Assembly: GCA_037074765.1 (NCBI GenBank)
Contig: JBAMDO010000574.1
Location: 124,001-188,000 of the forward strand
Reading direction: 5' to 3'
DNA length: 64,000 nt
From: Mansonella perstans
Taxonomy: Eukaryota > Nematoda > Chromadorea > Rhabditida > Onchocercidae
Part shown: piece after piece, positions 1 through 13,522 of the stretch
How the letters are laid out: each line of letters opens with the position of its first letter
Numbering within the stretch: position 1 is the first letter of the stretch
Translations under genes and position numbers: made by a program
Notes under the pieces: generated by a model
Told to the model about the DNA's origin: nothing
The model's database searches: none
The model's input: only the letters and a program-made list of their open reading frames with translations

Positions 1-1006
1 GCCGAGATACACGGAAGCAAATTGTCCTTCGCCTAATAATTTTTCAATTTTGATATCTTTGTGGCGGAATTCCCAAGGCATCAAATGAATTCCTCGAATA
101 AGTAAGCTTTGTAGTACCTAAAATATGGCTATTTTATATGATAATCAAGTTTCAGTAAGTGCTTTTCTATAAAACTCGATGCCCAAATACCAATAACTAT
201 GGCATATACCTACATCAGGATGTAACGGTCGTTTCTCTTTGATGTAATCATCGATCAGCTCCTTAATAGATCCGTATTTGAATTTTTCGTTCGCGAACCA
301 TTCACTCTTCTCATTTTCCTTTTGTACCCGATGGATTTTTATATGTTTGATCTGAAATAAATTTTGGCAGTTTGGATGAGTAGTATTTAAATTAAACTTA
401 TTTTAGAATCAAACGAGTGCTCATTAAAAAGCAATTTTAACAAATCATGAATAATAAATTCAAAAACCAAAATTGTGAAATTAATAGCAGAAAATCTGAG
501 ATCACCAACTTGCTGTGGTTTTTTGACCGTTTGTACTGAAATGACGATTGTGGATTTTTGTTCTTTTGATGACTGTGAACGGCGAATAACGAAATCCCCA
601 ACCTAAAGTTTGCAAAATTTCAAGGAATGCTAGGAATACTTAAAATAATTCGAAAATAGATGATGGCAAATATTTGGAATGGCGGATTTCGGATTTTTAT
701 CATTTCCAGATAATGGATCAACTGATAAGCATCGTCTGTGATAAATTCAACCTCGGAAAGGACGAAGCATAAATCATCCGACGATAATAAACCATGATAG
801 AACGGATTGTTATCAAGCTCATCCGGTATATCTTCATCTTCTTCTGTATTCCACATAGAATTTTCTGCTTTCAAACTTTCTTTTCTGATTTTTTTCGCAT
901 TTATTTCCGTATCTTTGTCTTCCTGTTCTTTTAATTTTTTTCTTGCTTCATTCTGATCTTTCTCCTTTTCAGCTTCTTCCATCCTTCTGTCTTCTTCATA
1001 TGGCAT
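1..1006 (-). CDS. SH2 domain non-receptor tyrosine kinase, Fer/Fes-like (5' part; gene runs off left edge)
   Basis: Four exons join in frame: 752-1006, 510-602, 214-351 and 1-117. The first encodes a charged, probably helical N-terminus of about 60 residues and then the start of an SH2 domain (NPFYHGLL). The second carries the phosphotyrosine-binding strand GDFVIRRS, with the expected Arg, and the third the SH2 C-terminal half (IKHIKIHR). The fourth gives WEFRHKDIKIEKLLGEGQFASVYLG, abbreviated here to its glycine loop GEGQFASVY, the ATP-binding start of a tyrosine kinase domain. The catalytic part lies beyond the window. SH2 directly followed by kinase, without an F-BAR domain, is the layout of the expanded nematode Fer-like kinases (family knowledge). 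The start ATG lies one base after a TTATTTACAG acceptor, a likely trans-splice site. Substrate and tissue cannot be inferred. Confidence 0.85.
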
Positions 1007-1018
1007 GCTGTAAATAAG
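1007..1018 (-). promoter_or_regulatory. 3' splice acceptor at kinase start, likely spliced-leader trans-splice site
   Basis: On the minus strand TTATTTACAG ends one base before the first ATG of the SH2-kinase gene. No coding exon is needed upstream, so the site is better explained as an SL acceptor than as an ordinary intron end. This is inference from position only. Confidence 0.45.
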
Positions 1019-4000
1019 AATGATACCCTAGTAATTACAGTAGTGATATAGTAGCTTTCAATCAACTTGTCACTTTAGTTATGTTTGAAGGTTTGGTAGT
1101 TTTAGCTAAAACATCAGCTTTTTCTTTTACAGCTTACCGGTTCATTCCATTTAACATGAAATTGATTGCCATAGTAACTCTCCGCCATTTATATACCCAT
1201 TCATTCCAAACAAATTTCAAGAAATATGCAAAATAAAGATGATAATAATTCAAATTACAAATTCATTCTTTTGATCAACATGGCGTCTTTAAAGATTTCT
1301 GTGTCTTCAGAAAAATATTTTTGAAAGTTTTTCGAAAGTAACTCAAGCAACTTGTATAATGCATAACTTTTAACAGTAAATCATTGAAGTTGTTTTGCAC
1401 CCGTTATTGAAATTTTGAATTTATCGAAGTTTACTTGTATTTACGAATTTCTATGATGATATGAAATAAATACTCGTAATACTATACGATTAAAAACAAC
1501 AAATGTCATTTTATGTTATAAATATTGAAGATTTAAATCTTCTTTAATCATGTGACAAAACAATCATGTGACAAGATGACTGACGCATTGCTATAATCCA
1601 AGAGGAGATGCAACAAGAATGAGGAACAAGTGGAGTCAATTAATATTAGATTATAAGTATTGACAGAGAACAAGGAAGGAATGAGAAAGCATTGGATTCA
1701 CAACAAAAGTAATTCAATAAAAAGAATGTTTCATTTTGCTCAATCACTTTTTATATTTTACGAATTTCAACTTTAAATCGAATATTTCCCGGTAAAATAC
1801 TCATGACTTTGCCGTTAAGGAAATGAAATGGTTCAAAGTGTAAAAGTGTCTTTGTCAATGACAAATCCGCACACAATACAGCGTTTGCAGTTTTTAATAA
1901 CCTTATCAAGGATAACACGGAAGCTTCAATTTAATCAGTAAAGACCACTTGTCGACTTACGTATATCAGGCATGGTCTTTAAAATAGACTCACTTCACTC
2001 CAAATTTTATATTCAATTAAAATATAACACCGAACTGATGCCAGCTAAATTGGGTGGTGTCACTGCGATAAAAAATTAAACAGTGAAATTTGGATTAATG
2101 TTTTATGAATTAAGACACATTTCATGAATTATGCCGTCATACATTTCAATAAGTTTTCATTATTGTTTTATTCTTAGACTTTCTTTGGCTAAGAAATAAA
2201 TACTTTTATGATTACCATATATCTTCAATAAATAAATTACAATTCAACAAGAGTTTTGGGCACGAAAACTGGATTTTCCAACATAATGCTAAAATAGTTT
2301 CCATACTTTTTCTTCAGCCATTTATTCTCACTCAACTGTCTTATCGATAGATTGTTGGTACAAATCTATGTATGAATCCATCCATCACACTTTAAGTTGA
2401 GAAAAATATAATTTCGACACAAACGCTGCAAACAGTGTTCTGAACTGAATGATCAGTGAGATTACAGTATGTTTTCTTAAACCGTGTTTAAAAATTAGAA
2501 ATTTTATTCAAAAAAGACAAAATTGATCAAAGATGTGGAAAACATTCATACTGTTAGGCTCCAATGAATATGGAAGGTTCAAGACTGAATTCAAATGCTG
2601 CTGTTATAATTTCATACTTTGTTAAAACTTCCCATAAAAAGCCTGTCGAAAAAGCAACGAATTACTTATTTGGACGTATCATCTGTGTCATTTTCTTGTC
2701 TTTCCTCAAATTCAATTTCCTCTAAATTGAGTTATGTCCTTTTTTCTTTTAAATCAGCCGTTCTTTCCACCATTTTTTCAATGATTTCGAAAATTTTGAT
2801 GGAGCAATAAAGTCTAAGATAAAGAAAAGTACATTGGCATTGCTTTATATTGTTGTAGTGAATTCGATGGGATCTGAGAAATTTCAAGGACCATCGCTGT
2901 GATGGCAAAATTAATTGCTCCATTCAATTCCATCCCGACGGAATTATATTTCATTTAATGTCAACTTCGTTTTAGGTATCATTGTTTGGATTTGTCCCCG
3001 GAATGGCATATAACTCCATGTCGCAACTATAAATTTGCATTTCCGGAATGCCTACAGTACCCTTGGAACCTTTTTTTGTTATGAAATATACGAACGATAT
3101 CGGCTATAATGACATGAAGTGTTGTTGATCTATTAACGTAGCATTAGCCAACAAATTAGCCATTTTCCACATGGCTAATTTGTTCTGCTTCTCTGTGAAA
3201 AATATATGTGTAGGGTCAATGTTTAGTTAACCGCATTATATTAATGATCACTATCTTAGCTGTTTTGAATCAATTGTAATTTCAAGAAATTTTGAGATTT
3301 ATCATCGACGATTTCATTAATCTCAATATCTAGATGTTTGGCATCTGTGTCCCTTTGTGGAGCCTGAATTGCAGTGAATAGATAGGGTTTCTCTCAAATA
3401 TCCTTGTTTGCAGTTCTATTTCTCTCAAACATTCTTGTTTTCAATCTTTATCGAAAACTCGTCGAGCTGAAATAATGGCTTATTTTCCTGGATTTTCGCT
3501 AGGTTTTCCAAGAAATTTTTGGCAAATTCCAAAATTCCAAAAACAATTAATTCATCATGCAATTAGCAACTGTTTATCCATTGGTAGTGATAAGCAACCG
3601 ATGATAAATGTTGGCCAATATTTTCTTACCAATAAAAAATCGTTTATTGTGACAACAATTTCTTGGTTAATGGAACATGCCTTAGATGGAACATATCTTC
3701 ATTAGCAATTTTTAATTTTAATTTCTTCCTGCTGAATTTTTTCAAGTAAATTTTTAGACAGAAAAAGAAAACTATGCATTGTTTCTGCATCGATTTTTCT
3801 TTTGCTGCCCGTATTAGAGTTTCATTTAAATATCATAACTGCCATACAAATGTGTATTTGAAATAATACTTGAAATGAAAGCCTTTAAAGGTAAAGCATG
3901 AAACTTACCTGCAGGTTTTTGTATTAATCGTTAACTGGCATCACCGTTTGAATCGTTTGCACGATATCACAATGTTACTGGTTATAACTTAAGTAACAAT

Positions 4001-5375
4001 AGATCGTAGACGATAGGAATGATCCTATGACACAAGAATATTCTATGTTCAATAGAATTTCATATTTCAAATGAATTTCCCAAAAGATTGCTTCAATAAA
4101 GGATATCCACCCCATATGCAATAAATTTGTAAACAGAATTAACTCAAAGATTTAGCAATTCTTTGAGTTGCTATTCTCTGAGTGCTTCCATACATTTGAA
4201 TTTGATTATACAGTGATTGTTTTGTCGCGTTGAAATAAGTAAAAATAACTTCAACTTCAGGAAATTCTCACTAAACCTGTATTTTATCTTAGCAAGTATT
4301 AGTTATTTCAAAATTTCTACAAATTTTTCCTATTGATTCAAATATTCAAATTTTATTTAAAATTTCAAGTAGAAAATTCCATTTTATGTAAGATAGCAGC
4401 AAGAAATACTTTTTCTTTTCTCCTCTGATAATTTTCCATCGTTTTTATCACAGAAAAAGGCTGAACTTGTAGCTTTTGTTCACCAGCAAGAATCCTGTCG
4501 TTCTGCTTGTCATCAATAATTTTGCTGTTTTATTATAAACAAACATGACACATCCTTTGTTGACAAATGATAAATGTTAGAGATTAATTATACAATGTTG
4601 TAATATCTACTTACATCAATAATGAAATTGAATCACTGTGAAGGAAATAAAATTCATAATTCAGAAGTAAAAGAGATGAAGTTCTAAATTGATTGTATTT
4701 TCCAATAAATTGATTGAGCCCTACAATTTGAAATTTAAGCATTGTCAACCAACGAAATATTTAAATTTTCATCTTGTCACCTTTCCTATCTCATATATAA
4801 TCAATGAAGTTTCTTTGGCCCTATGCTTTCATAGATAAAGTATGAAGAAAATAATTTAATTTTTATTTTAAAGAAAAAGATAGAAAGTTTTTTCGTCCTC
4901 TTTTTTCTTATTCTTTTTGTTAGTATTTCTTTTATATTTTAAACTTTGAAACAAAAAATTAAATTTCTTTCTAAAATTTAATTTTTTAAGCAAAACTTTA
5001 GAATGAAGCATTTTAGAGGAAAAAGAAAAATCAAACATGGCATAGACTAGTAAGGAGGAGATTCATTTATCCTTTCCTCTTTTCCTTCTTCTCCTTCTCT
5101 TTGAATAATTTCAATTTTTTTTCTTTCACTCCATAAAATGTTTGGCTAAGAAAATCTCTTCCAGGAATAGAATGTGAGAGAAGAAGCCAAAGTATTTCTT
5201 TAACATGCTCAAAAATCGATGGATGGCAATGTTAAGTTTAGGCTGGCCAATATGTTGTCTATCGTTTGCAGTTATATGGGATATTCTGTAGTAAGAATCG
5301 AATAAGCTAAGTAAAAAAGAAGGAAAAAAAAAGGAAAGAACGAAAAAAAAAAAAGAAAAAAGAAGAATTGAAAAG
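1019..5375. other. Intergenic, AT-rich, no convincing gene
   Basis: This 4.3-kb gap lies between the divergently transcribed kinase and MFSD6-like genes. Short open frames exist (for example plus 3475-3705) but have no recognisable domain. A minus-strand stretch at 2666-2817 is rich in Glu/Lys codons and reads through except for one stop; it may be a decayed exon. No tRNA or other RNA gene was seen. Pyrimidine and purine runs precede the MFSD6-like start (5280-5365). Confidence 0.6.
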
Positions 5376-8300
5376 ATGAAACGAAGTGGTGACCATATTA
5401 AAAATGACCATAATACTACTGCGACTGCTACTGATCCTGATACTGCTACTTCACGTGTAATCCGCATTTTGGGCTATGAATATCAACGTGATCTGGTTAT
5501 TGGCAAGCTGTTTTATATTTTTTATTTTGCCTCATTTGGTTCATTATTTCCATTGTTGGCTATTTATTTCAAGCAACTTGGATTGAATGCCTTGCAAGCA
5601 GGTGTTCTGCTCGGTGCACGACCATTGGTTGAATTTGCTGCACGACCATTCTGGAGCAGTTTTGCTAATAAATTCAGGAAGGTATATAAATTGAATATAC
5701 TTTCATATTTCAATTGATTATTTAAAACAATCATCCCGAAATAATTTTAATAGTAATAGTAACACAATAATGATTAACGATTGTTCTATTAAATAATTAT
5801 TAATACAGAAATATATATTACTTTAAAATTATTGATTTCAGTCTTCTTAAAATATTTCAACTGTATTTGAATTAATATTCAGATAATTTTGTTCTATATT
5901 TTTCGCTTAATATTTCCCTTTAGCGCATTTTATTTCTCTTCTACAAAAAACTAGCTTTTTAATTGAATCTTTTTCCATTCATTTGAAATATCTCGCATTC
6001 GTTTTCATTTTTCCAATATCAGAAATTCTTTTCTCATCAATGCTTTATTTTTATCTTTCGAAATTTAATTGCCTTTAAAAGTCTTTAATTCCTTTCTTCT
6101 CATCTTCTTCTTTCAAATTCTTTTCAAAAAAATTGAAATTTCTGAAATTGTTTTTTAATCAATCTCCAAAGATAAAAGAAATATCGAAGGAGAATTCCAG
6201 TTAACATTTGCTTTCATTAATATTTTCTCATTTCTCTGCAATATAAGTAATAAAAGAAAAACGATTCACATCATGAAAAGTATAACTTAAAAAGCACTAA
6301 TTGAAGTTTGATTTTTAAGAAATTTTTCATTTGTTAAATATTTGAAGGAAAATAAAATTCGTTTCAAATTAGAAAAAAAATTTGTTTTATTTAATTGCAG
6401 GGAAAGCTGCTACTGGAATTTTCATTGGCATCATTTATTATATCAACGCTGGCCATTGGCTTTGTCCAACCACTGACACCGTATTGTGTTGTGAAACCCA
6501 TAAATGTAACCACAAAATGTTTTTATCTTGAACCAGCCGGACAAATTATTCGAGGTGGCGCATTGGGTTATCTGAAGAAAGCAACCGGAATTGGCCGAAA
6601 AAAACGGGATACCCATCGTAAGTGGACATTTTTGTCCGGAAAATATTCATAACTGTCAAAATACACAAGTCCGTCTGATATTAGATAAAAATGCTTTTAA
6701 TTCGAAAATTATAAAAATTTTTGATTAATTAAAATTTGAAACTAATAAGCTGGATTTTTTGTTGATGATTAGTGAAACTTCTTACTTTAATTAGACATTA
6801 TTTAAATCAAGTAGCAAATGACTTTGCAACCGGCGATATTTTCATTTCATAGTTTATGCGAATTTCGGTCCAATTGAAAATTTTTTAAACACAATTTTGT
6901 GCTTTAATTATTTTAACAAAAATTTTCTTTATTTTGTTTTTGATTTTTTGTGTTTAATTTTTTTTTGAAAGTTTTTTGAAACGATTTTTTTAAAGTAAGT
7001 TTTTTTTGAAAAAATTTAGAGAAATTTTTTTATTCCTAGAAATGAATTGTTTATTTGTAGCCATCCTTGAGACAATTATTGATCTGAGCTCTTACAACAG
7101 GGAAGATGATGTTGTACCCGGTCTGTCACCGCTTGCTTTAACAAAAGATAAGGTAACATATATTGTCATTAAATCATCATATTTTACAATAGTCATATAG
7201 CCTGCATATCTGCTAAAATTTCTTTTTTAACGATCAAAAAAACTTGTTATTAAGAAATTTGTTACAAATTGATGCAGATGCTGAGGCATACTTTAGCATA
7301 AATATTAATTAATCAACATTTACAGCCTGGATTGATATACATAATCACATAGCTCAATAGCTTAATATTCATTAAACATATTGCAATTCAAAGAGTTAAT
7401 AAACTTATTCGATAACTAGCAAACAGATAGAATCACATAACTTATTTAATTTGAATTTTGCTTTATGTCATATAGTACAGTATGTTATAGGTATGCAATT
7501 ATGATGAAGATTTATATGGTGTTTTAGTTAGTCCACCGCACAGTACACGAGTTTACCGTAAAGCGGCCGTAGAACAAGTAAGCGTACTGTTTTTGTTACA
7601 GTAATTAATCTTCGCACAGTCATGCATTAATTTTATTAAATTGCTCATTTAATATGAAATTGATGTTATCCGAGAAGACAGTTAATTTTCATTTTTGTGT
7701 TCTATTCTCCTCTTTCATTTGTTTCTTTCTACTTTTACCTCATACTCACTAAAAATTTTATGCGTTTATTAGACATAGAAATTATTCCATCCTTAGATAG
7801 TTTTCAAATCTTTTAAATAGGCCGAAAATTTTCCTTCACTACTTTTACTCCATTTAAGAATGGAGTAAAAGAATAGGGAGTAGCGACTGTTTATTAAAAA
7901 CACAGGACTCTGCAAATAAGTGGAAATACAGGGTCTGACGCCTGCCCGATACTGGAAGGTTAATAGGGTGGAGTGAAAGCTCCGAATTGAAGCCCCAGTA
8001 AACGGCAGCGTAACATTGACGGTCCTAAGGTAGCGAAATTCCTTATCGGGTAAGTTCCACCCGCACGAATGGCGCAATGATTTTTTCACCGATTTCAACA
8101 TCAATTCAGCAAAATTGAATTTCAATAATTTTTTTTTTTTTTTAACGATTGGATTATTTTTTCGTTTCTTTCGCTGACAACTTTTATTAATTACCATCAT
8201 TTTGCTAGTTATAAGATATTTGACTGACATAATTTCATTTCTCTCTGCTTGAAATTAAAATTAAAATCTTTCTGCAATTTTTTTTTGAATTCGAATTGTC

Positions 8301-11300
8301 ATTCAATAGGCACTGCATACTAATTTAACGTATTTCCAGGTTTTCCTTCTTCTACTGCTACTTATCATTCTGGGAGAATTTTTTAGTTCTCCAAGTCTTG
8401 CCTTAGCAGATAGTGTTATACTAACTTATGTGTCCGATAATCCAAAACAGGTATTACAGTATCCATCGATTAGAATTATTTTTTACAACATTTAATACAG
8501 TGCCAGGAACACATACGCAATTTTTTATGATAATTTCAAGTTCTTTTTTTTGATAAATATAAAAATCAAAATGAAAATTTTGTTTACTGCCATAAAGTCT
8601 TCCAAACAAATCTGAAACGTAAATAAATATTTGAATTTTCAAAATGTATCATTTTTCTTTAATGAAATAATTATTACATAGTATTAAGGAATATGTCGCA
8701 AATGATATTACTTTTTTTGTTTCAAAAATTTTTGAGAAAAGAAAATTGAAATTGATTTATTTGTTTTATTAACCATCGTCAGTCTTTTTCTTGTAGTTTG
8801 GTACAATTCGCCTGTTTGGAAGTTTTGGCTGGGGTTTGGCAATGTTTATTATGGGTATTGGTTTGGATTATTCTGAAACTTTCCGGAATCACCCATGTCC
8901 AACGAAAAATACCACGGAAAAGAACTACACATTATGCTTTATCGCATATTCACTATTCATGCTTGCTGCAATGCTTGTTGGTAAAATCAAAATTTACAAT
9001 GCAATTAAATTTTAATGAAAGAAATAAAACAAATGAGAGAATGGCAAAACTGTCTATCAATCGTTCCTAGCAATTTTTCTAAGCATAATTCGAATATAAG
9101 TTTTATGCAATGTGCAAAAATCTCATTGAAATTTTTGTGAAGAAATGAAATTTTTTTAGCCACACAATTTCGCTTTGGTAATGAGCAACGTCCAGATGAA
9201 GCGGCCTGTACAGTAATCGAAACACGAATTGATGAAATTGCTCCAGCAGTAGCACAAAAAGCTCGAGTGAGGCAGCTACAGGTACACACTAATTTTTTTT
9301 TAAAAAAGAATGAATTAATTTTTAAATTAATTACTTATCTCTTAACAATCTATATTTTTGTAATAATTCACCAATTATTTTTCACTGATTTTTATTGTTC
9401 ACACGCACCAATTGATCATTAATCCTTTTTCCGTGACCGTATCTTATTAAAGTTAGAGCATTCGGAAGGTAATGCACAGTGGATTCCAACTATCAAGGTA
9501 TTGCTTCGTGGCCATGCTGCATTTTATCTGTTATCCGTTACGACGATCGGTTTAGGTGCCGGAATCATTTTTGCTTTCCTCTACTGGCATTTGCAGGTTT
9601 GAATTTATTTTGAAAAACATTTGCGAAATATCAAATAAGATATTGAAAATAATGAAGTGAGTGAAATGAGTATAATATGGAAATACATTTGAAATAAATG
9701 TTTAAATTTTCAGTAGACACATGAAAAGACCACTTTAAAATTTTCAATGTCAAATTGGGTAAAGTTCAATTTTGCGTTGTTTATGTCTTCAATGTCTCCT
9801 TTTCTCCCCAAAATCCTCAAAATGATCTTCCTGCTACATGTGAATCAATGAGTCAAATCAAATATGTTAATGCACTTTTTAAGCCTTTCTTAAGAATCAA
9901 TGGAATGAAACAAGGGTTGCGTCCTTGCATAAATTCTTTTCACCATTTTCTTCAATATGATACTTCAGAGAGTCATAGCAAATCTTGACAAAGAAAACAG
10001 TATCTATACAATATGAGGTAGAAATTGAAATGACAAAATTTTCACTGCTCTGTGATATCACTACTGCTCTGATAAATTTTTATATTTAGACTAATAATTT
10101 AATAGGAGGACACTAAATTGGAAATTTATAGTTTCATACTGCTTAAATCGACTGAAAAATTTGTTTGAATTCCTGAAAAATTATTGAAGGATTTTGGTGG
10201 TTCGCCAGTTTTGTTTGGTTTTGCATCTGTAGTAAATCATGGAACCGAGATTGCAGCCCATTTTTATTGCTTCCAGTTGATCAATAAATTTGGCCATATT
10301 AAGGTAAATTAAACAAATAGTAACACTTAAAAGAAGTGATCATAATTGTGAGGCAAAATACTGGATAATTTTTATTGGAATCAGTCATGAAAAGTATCAA
10401 ATGTGAAATTGTAGCGATAATATTGGATAATTTACTGAAATTAATTATGAGAAGTTTGAATGCAAAATTACGACTAAAGCGATGGTCAAATATCGAATAA
10501 ATACTGTATGAAAAGAATTAAAATACAATTTTTAGAATTTTAGAATTAAAATACAATTAAATTGTAATTGTAATGAAAAAGTTGGTAAAAAAGGATAATA
10601 TTACATAAACGACGAAAAATAAAATGACAATTGTTCTTCATCAAACAGTCGATAATTATCATGTTTTTAAATTTGATACATAACTGCGGTTATTAAAAAA
10701 TAGTGCTTTATCTTTACCAAATTTTACGAACCACTCACTTCTCTCTTCATTGTTTTAATTTTCAGTTGATAAATATTTGCTTATTAGCCAATGTGATTCG
10801 TTTCTTCGTAATTAGTTTACTCACAAATCCATGGTTCGTACTTCCATTACAAGCATTACAAGGTTGTCTTACTTTTTTTCCGCAGTTTCAGTGCACTTAA
10901 TTTAATTTAATATTATAAAATACCTTTTGACTTATTAATTTATATGAATTTTCATAGTGTATTGTTAGGTTGAATAAATTTGAAATCAGAAAATTGGACG
11001 TGCTGATCCTTCATAAAAACAAAGTTTTTCAGGTTTAACTCTAGCAACAACATGGGCATCTGCATCATCATACATTTCACTAATTGCGCCATTACAATTG
11101 AAGCGAACAGCACAGACTTTTCTGATGCTTCTGTACCATGGCATTGGGAAAGGATTTGGGAGTATTCTTGGTGGTTGTATTATTAAATCTGTTGGTAATA
11201 AATTTATATAAATTACTTACTGATTTTATAAAATGATTCATTTACTTTTTTATAAACTTCAAAAAAATGTTTTTTGCAAAAATTTTACCAAAGAAGTTAA

Positions 11301-11935
11301 ACTATTATTAGATATGATAATGATAATACAAAAATACAACTTTATTTTTATAATCTCAAACTTTACCAGTAGCAATACATATTTTAATTGAATTTAGCAA
11401 ATTTACTTTTTTATGAACTAATTAATTCATATTTCAGGCACACGGCTAACATTTCAGATTTACTCGATAATTACAGTACTCGTTTTGGGTCTGCACTACG
11501 GAATGAATCGATTATTCAGATATGACAATATTAAATATAGCCATGAGTTTGACGATGATGATGATATGCCTGTTGGTAAGAGTAATTCCACCCTTCATTG
11601 TTTCTTTTTTAATTTATTTTATAATTTCGATTCGAATACTTCTGATGATATAGCACACCACACCACTGAAATACTTCATTATCACTAAAAATACACTATA
11701 ATCATTACCGAGTAATGATAGGACAGAATAAACTAAAAAAAGAACCAAATAAGTTAATTGTTTAATTTTTATTGTTATAGCACCTCAAGGATTACCGTTG
11801 CATCATGCTGAAAGTAAACTAACTGATGCTTTCAATCAAACATCTGCTAAAAATGCAAATTATGGTACCATCGAAACTGAAGATCCAACCCAGGAAGCAT
11901 ATGATCGTTACGTCAAGGTACCACCAGTAGAATAA
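5376..11935 (+). CDS. MFSD6-like major facilitator superfamily transporter, 13 exons, about 642 aa
   Basis: Exons joined with consistent phase: 5376-5681, 6401-6617, 7061-7152, 7491-7577, 8340-8450, 8797-8980, 9160-9281, 9453-9596, 10190-10303, 10766-10862, 11033-11194, 11438-11575, 11781-11935 (stop TAA). The first exon has the MFSD6 hallmark: a cytosolic N-terminus, then a membrane segment with SLFPLLAIYFKQLG and the loop GVLLGARPLVEF. Later exons encode further hydrophobic segments (SLALADSVILTYV, LFGSFGWGLAMFI, FYLLSVTTIGLGAGIIFAF) and HGIGKGFGSILGG near the end. A long polar loop with NVT sites (about residues 140-230) separates the second and third helices, as in MFSD6. The C-terminus is polar with ANYGTIE. 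MFSD6 proteins are multi-pass membrane proteins of poorly defined substrate. The gene converges on the CLIP-170 gene. Intron 4 carries a bacterial-type 23S rRNA fragment, described separately. Confidence 0.9.
7871..8081 (+). pseudogene. Degraded bacterial (Wolbachia-like) 23S rRNA fragment, domain IV region, inside an intron
   Basis: About 210 bases within MFSD6-like intron 4 (7578-8339) read as bacterial large-subunit rRNA in the sense direction. Landmarks in order: CGACTGTTTATTAAAAACAC, GACGCCTGCCCGAT, GAAGCCCCAGTAAACGGC, ACGGTCCTAAGGTAGCGAAA, TCGGGTAAGTTCC and CGCACGAATGGCG. These surround helix 69 of domain IV. The GGTCCTAAGGTAGCGAAATTCC block is the bacterial form, not the cytosolic 28S form, and nematode mitochondrial rRNA is far more AT-rich. 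Decay is visible: the helix 69 arm is shortened and its loop changed, TTGTCGGG has become TTATCGGG, and several bases are missing. Both ends stop abruptly, so it is non-functional. An origin in the Wolbachia endosymbiont is inferred from the host type and the GGACTCTGCAAA form. Confidence 0.9.
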
Positions 11936-13522
11936 CATATAATTAATTAAGCTCATTTAACAGGCACTGATTTTTATCAATATCACTACTATTACTATTG
12001 TTATCACTATTATTATTATAACTAGTAGAAGGTAGTGTTACTGTATATTTGATCACTTTTCATTGTAGTTTATAAAAATTCGTAGATGATTTTTCTGTTT
12101 CTAAATTTGCCTTCGCATATTTTCCGCTAAATGAAACTTAGTCATGAATAGACGTTACTGTTACAATAAATCATCAAAAAAATGCACTACAGCAAAATGT
12201 TTCATGAAATTCTGGATGTCATATTTCTCCAAGTAATGATAAATCTCATTTCTTCATTGTTTAGTTTATCTGATAACTTTATCAGTAAAATAAACAGGTT
12301 ATCGTATCGAGTTAACATCAGCCTAAAAGCTATTGAAAAATTAGTTCTATTACTACTGAAGTTTGTTTTGTTCCATGTAAGCCTGGACGACAACTGAATC
12401 TGTTTTTTTGGAATCGTTTAACTGTAATTATTTAAATTTAACCGGAATCGATGGTTGTAAAAAGGAAATGGATCCAATAATTTCTCAATTTGCTTTCTTA
12501 TCGTCTGGATAGATATTACTGTATTACGATGTATTTCTTTTCACTTCTTTTTACTGTATAATGGTACACTTCTTTTCTCTTCTCTTTATACTTTGGATCT
12601 GTTCAAAACATCTGAACAAACTTAAAAACATAAAAACATAATTTTTGGGTCAATTTCAAATTTAAAAGTAAAAATAATATACAAGCGGTGAATAATACAA
12701 GATAAAAAGTAAAAAAAAACATTACAATATGAAAATCGGATCGTTCATTACTATATTAACTGCGAATCTAAAAATAATTAATGCAAGTGAATCCTAAAAA
12801 AGTTCAGAAAAAATTGGTTTCAACATAAATTTCACTGAGATTAAATCTAAGTTATATCATAGGTAATATGCACACCTGAAACTCCAAAGAGGCATTTTTT
12901 ATAGCATGCTGCAAAATAAATGATATCAGTTATTGTTACACAAATATAAGGATAGCATTCTCTGCTATGCGCTTGTTGGTATAACTGGAATTGGGAAAAT
13001 TATCCTGTATCATGAATAAATTCATTATAAGAAATCATTTAAACAACTCCGAAATTTTCGGAGAAAAAGACCAGAATTTGTGAAAAACAAAAAATATTGC
13101 AAACTTTAGTAAATGCCAAGACGGAAAAGTTGATCACTATGAATGATGAGCAGATACAAAAATTCCTGCAGATTCCTATCTATAAGATACAAAAAGTAAC
13201 TCATCATAAATTACAAAATGAAATTTTGAAAAAAAAATGTTATAACTGAAGCTCAAGAAATATCACTAACAACAAATAATGTACATGTATAAAGGCACAG
13301 CAAATACGTAATGAAGATGGAAGAAAAAATATGTATGTAAAGTTCTATAATAATGAATTTCAATCTACCGATCGATCTCTTTCTTTCTTTCTTTATAACG
13401 AGCTTTGAAAAAACCAATTCCAAACAGTGGGAATTTTCCATTCTTCACTTATAATAAAATGATAAATAAAGGTCATATTCATATACAGTTGAGCACCAGA
13501 AAAGATAAATTATATAATCCAA
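11936..13522. other. Intergenic between convergent genes, no gene seen
   Basis: This gap between the MFSD6-like stop and the CLIP-170 stop is AT-rich and must hold both 3' UTRs. Short overlapping open frames on both strands near 12182-12397 and 13253-13441 have no coding character I can recognise. Confidence 0.6.

Noticed and set aside
3475..3705. 76-codon open frame in the first intergenic region
   Set aside because: No recognisable motif, no splice partners, composition like the AT-rich surroundings.
7793..8230. 145-codon open frame on the minus strand
   Set aside because: It is the antisense of the rRNA fragment and of intron sequence; the sense strand matches bacterial 23S and the protein has no domain.
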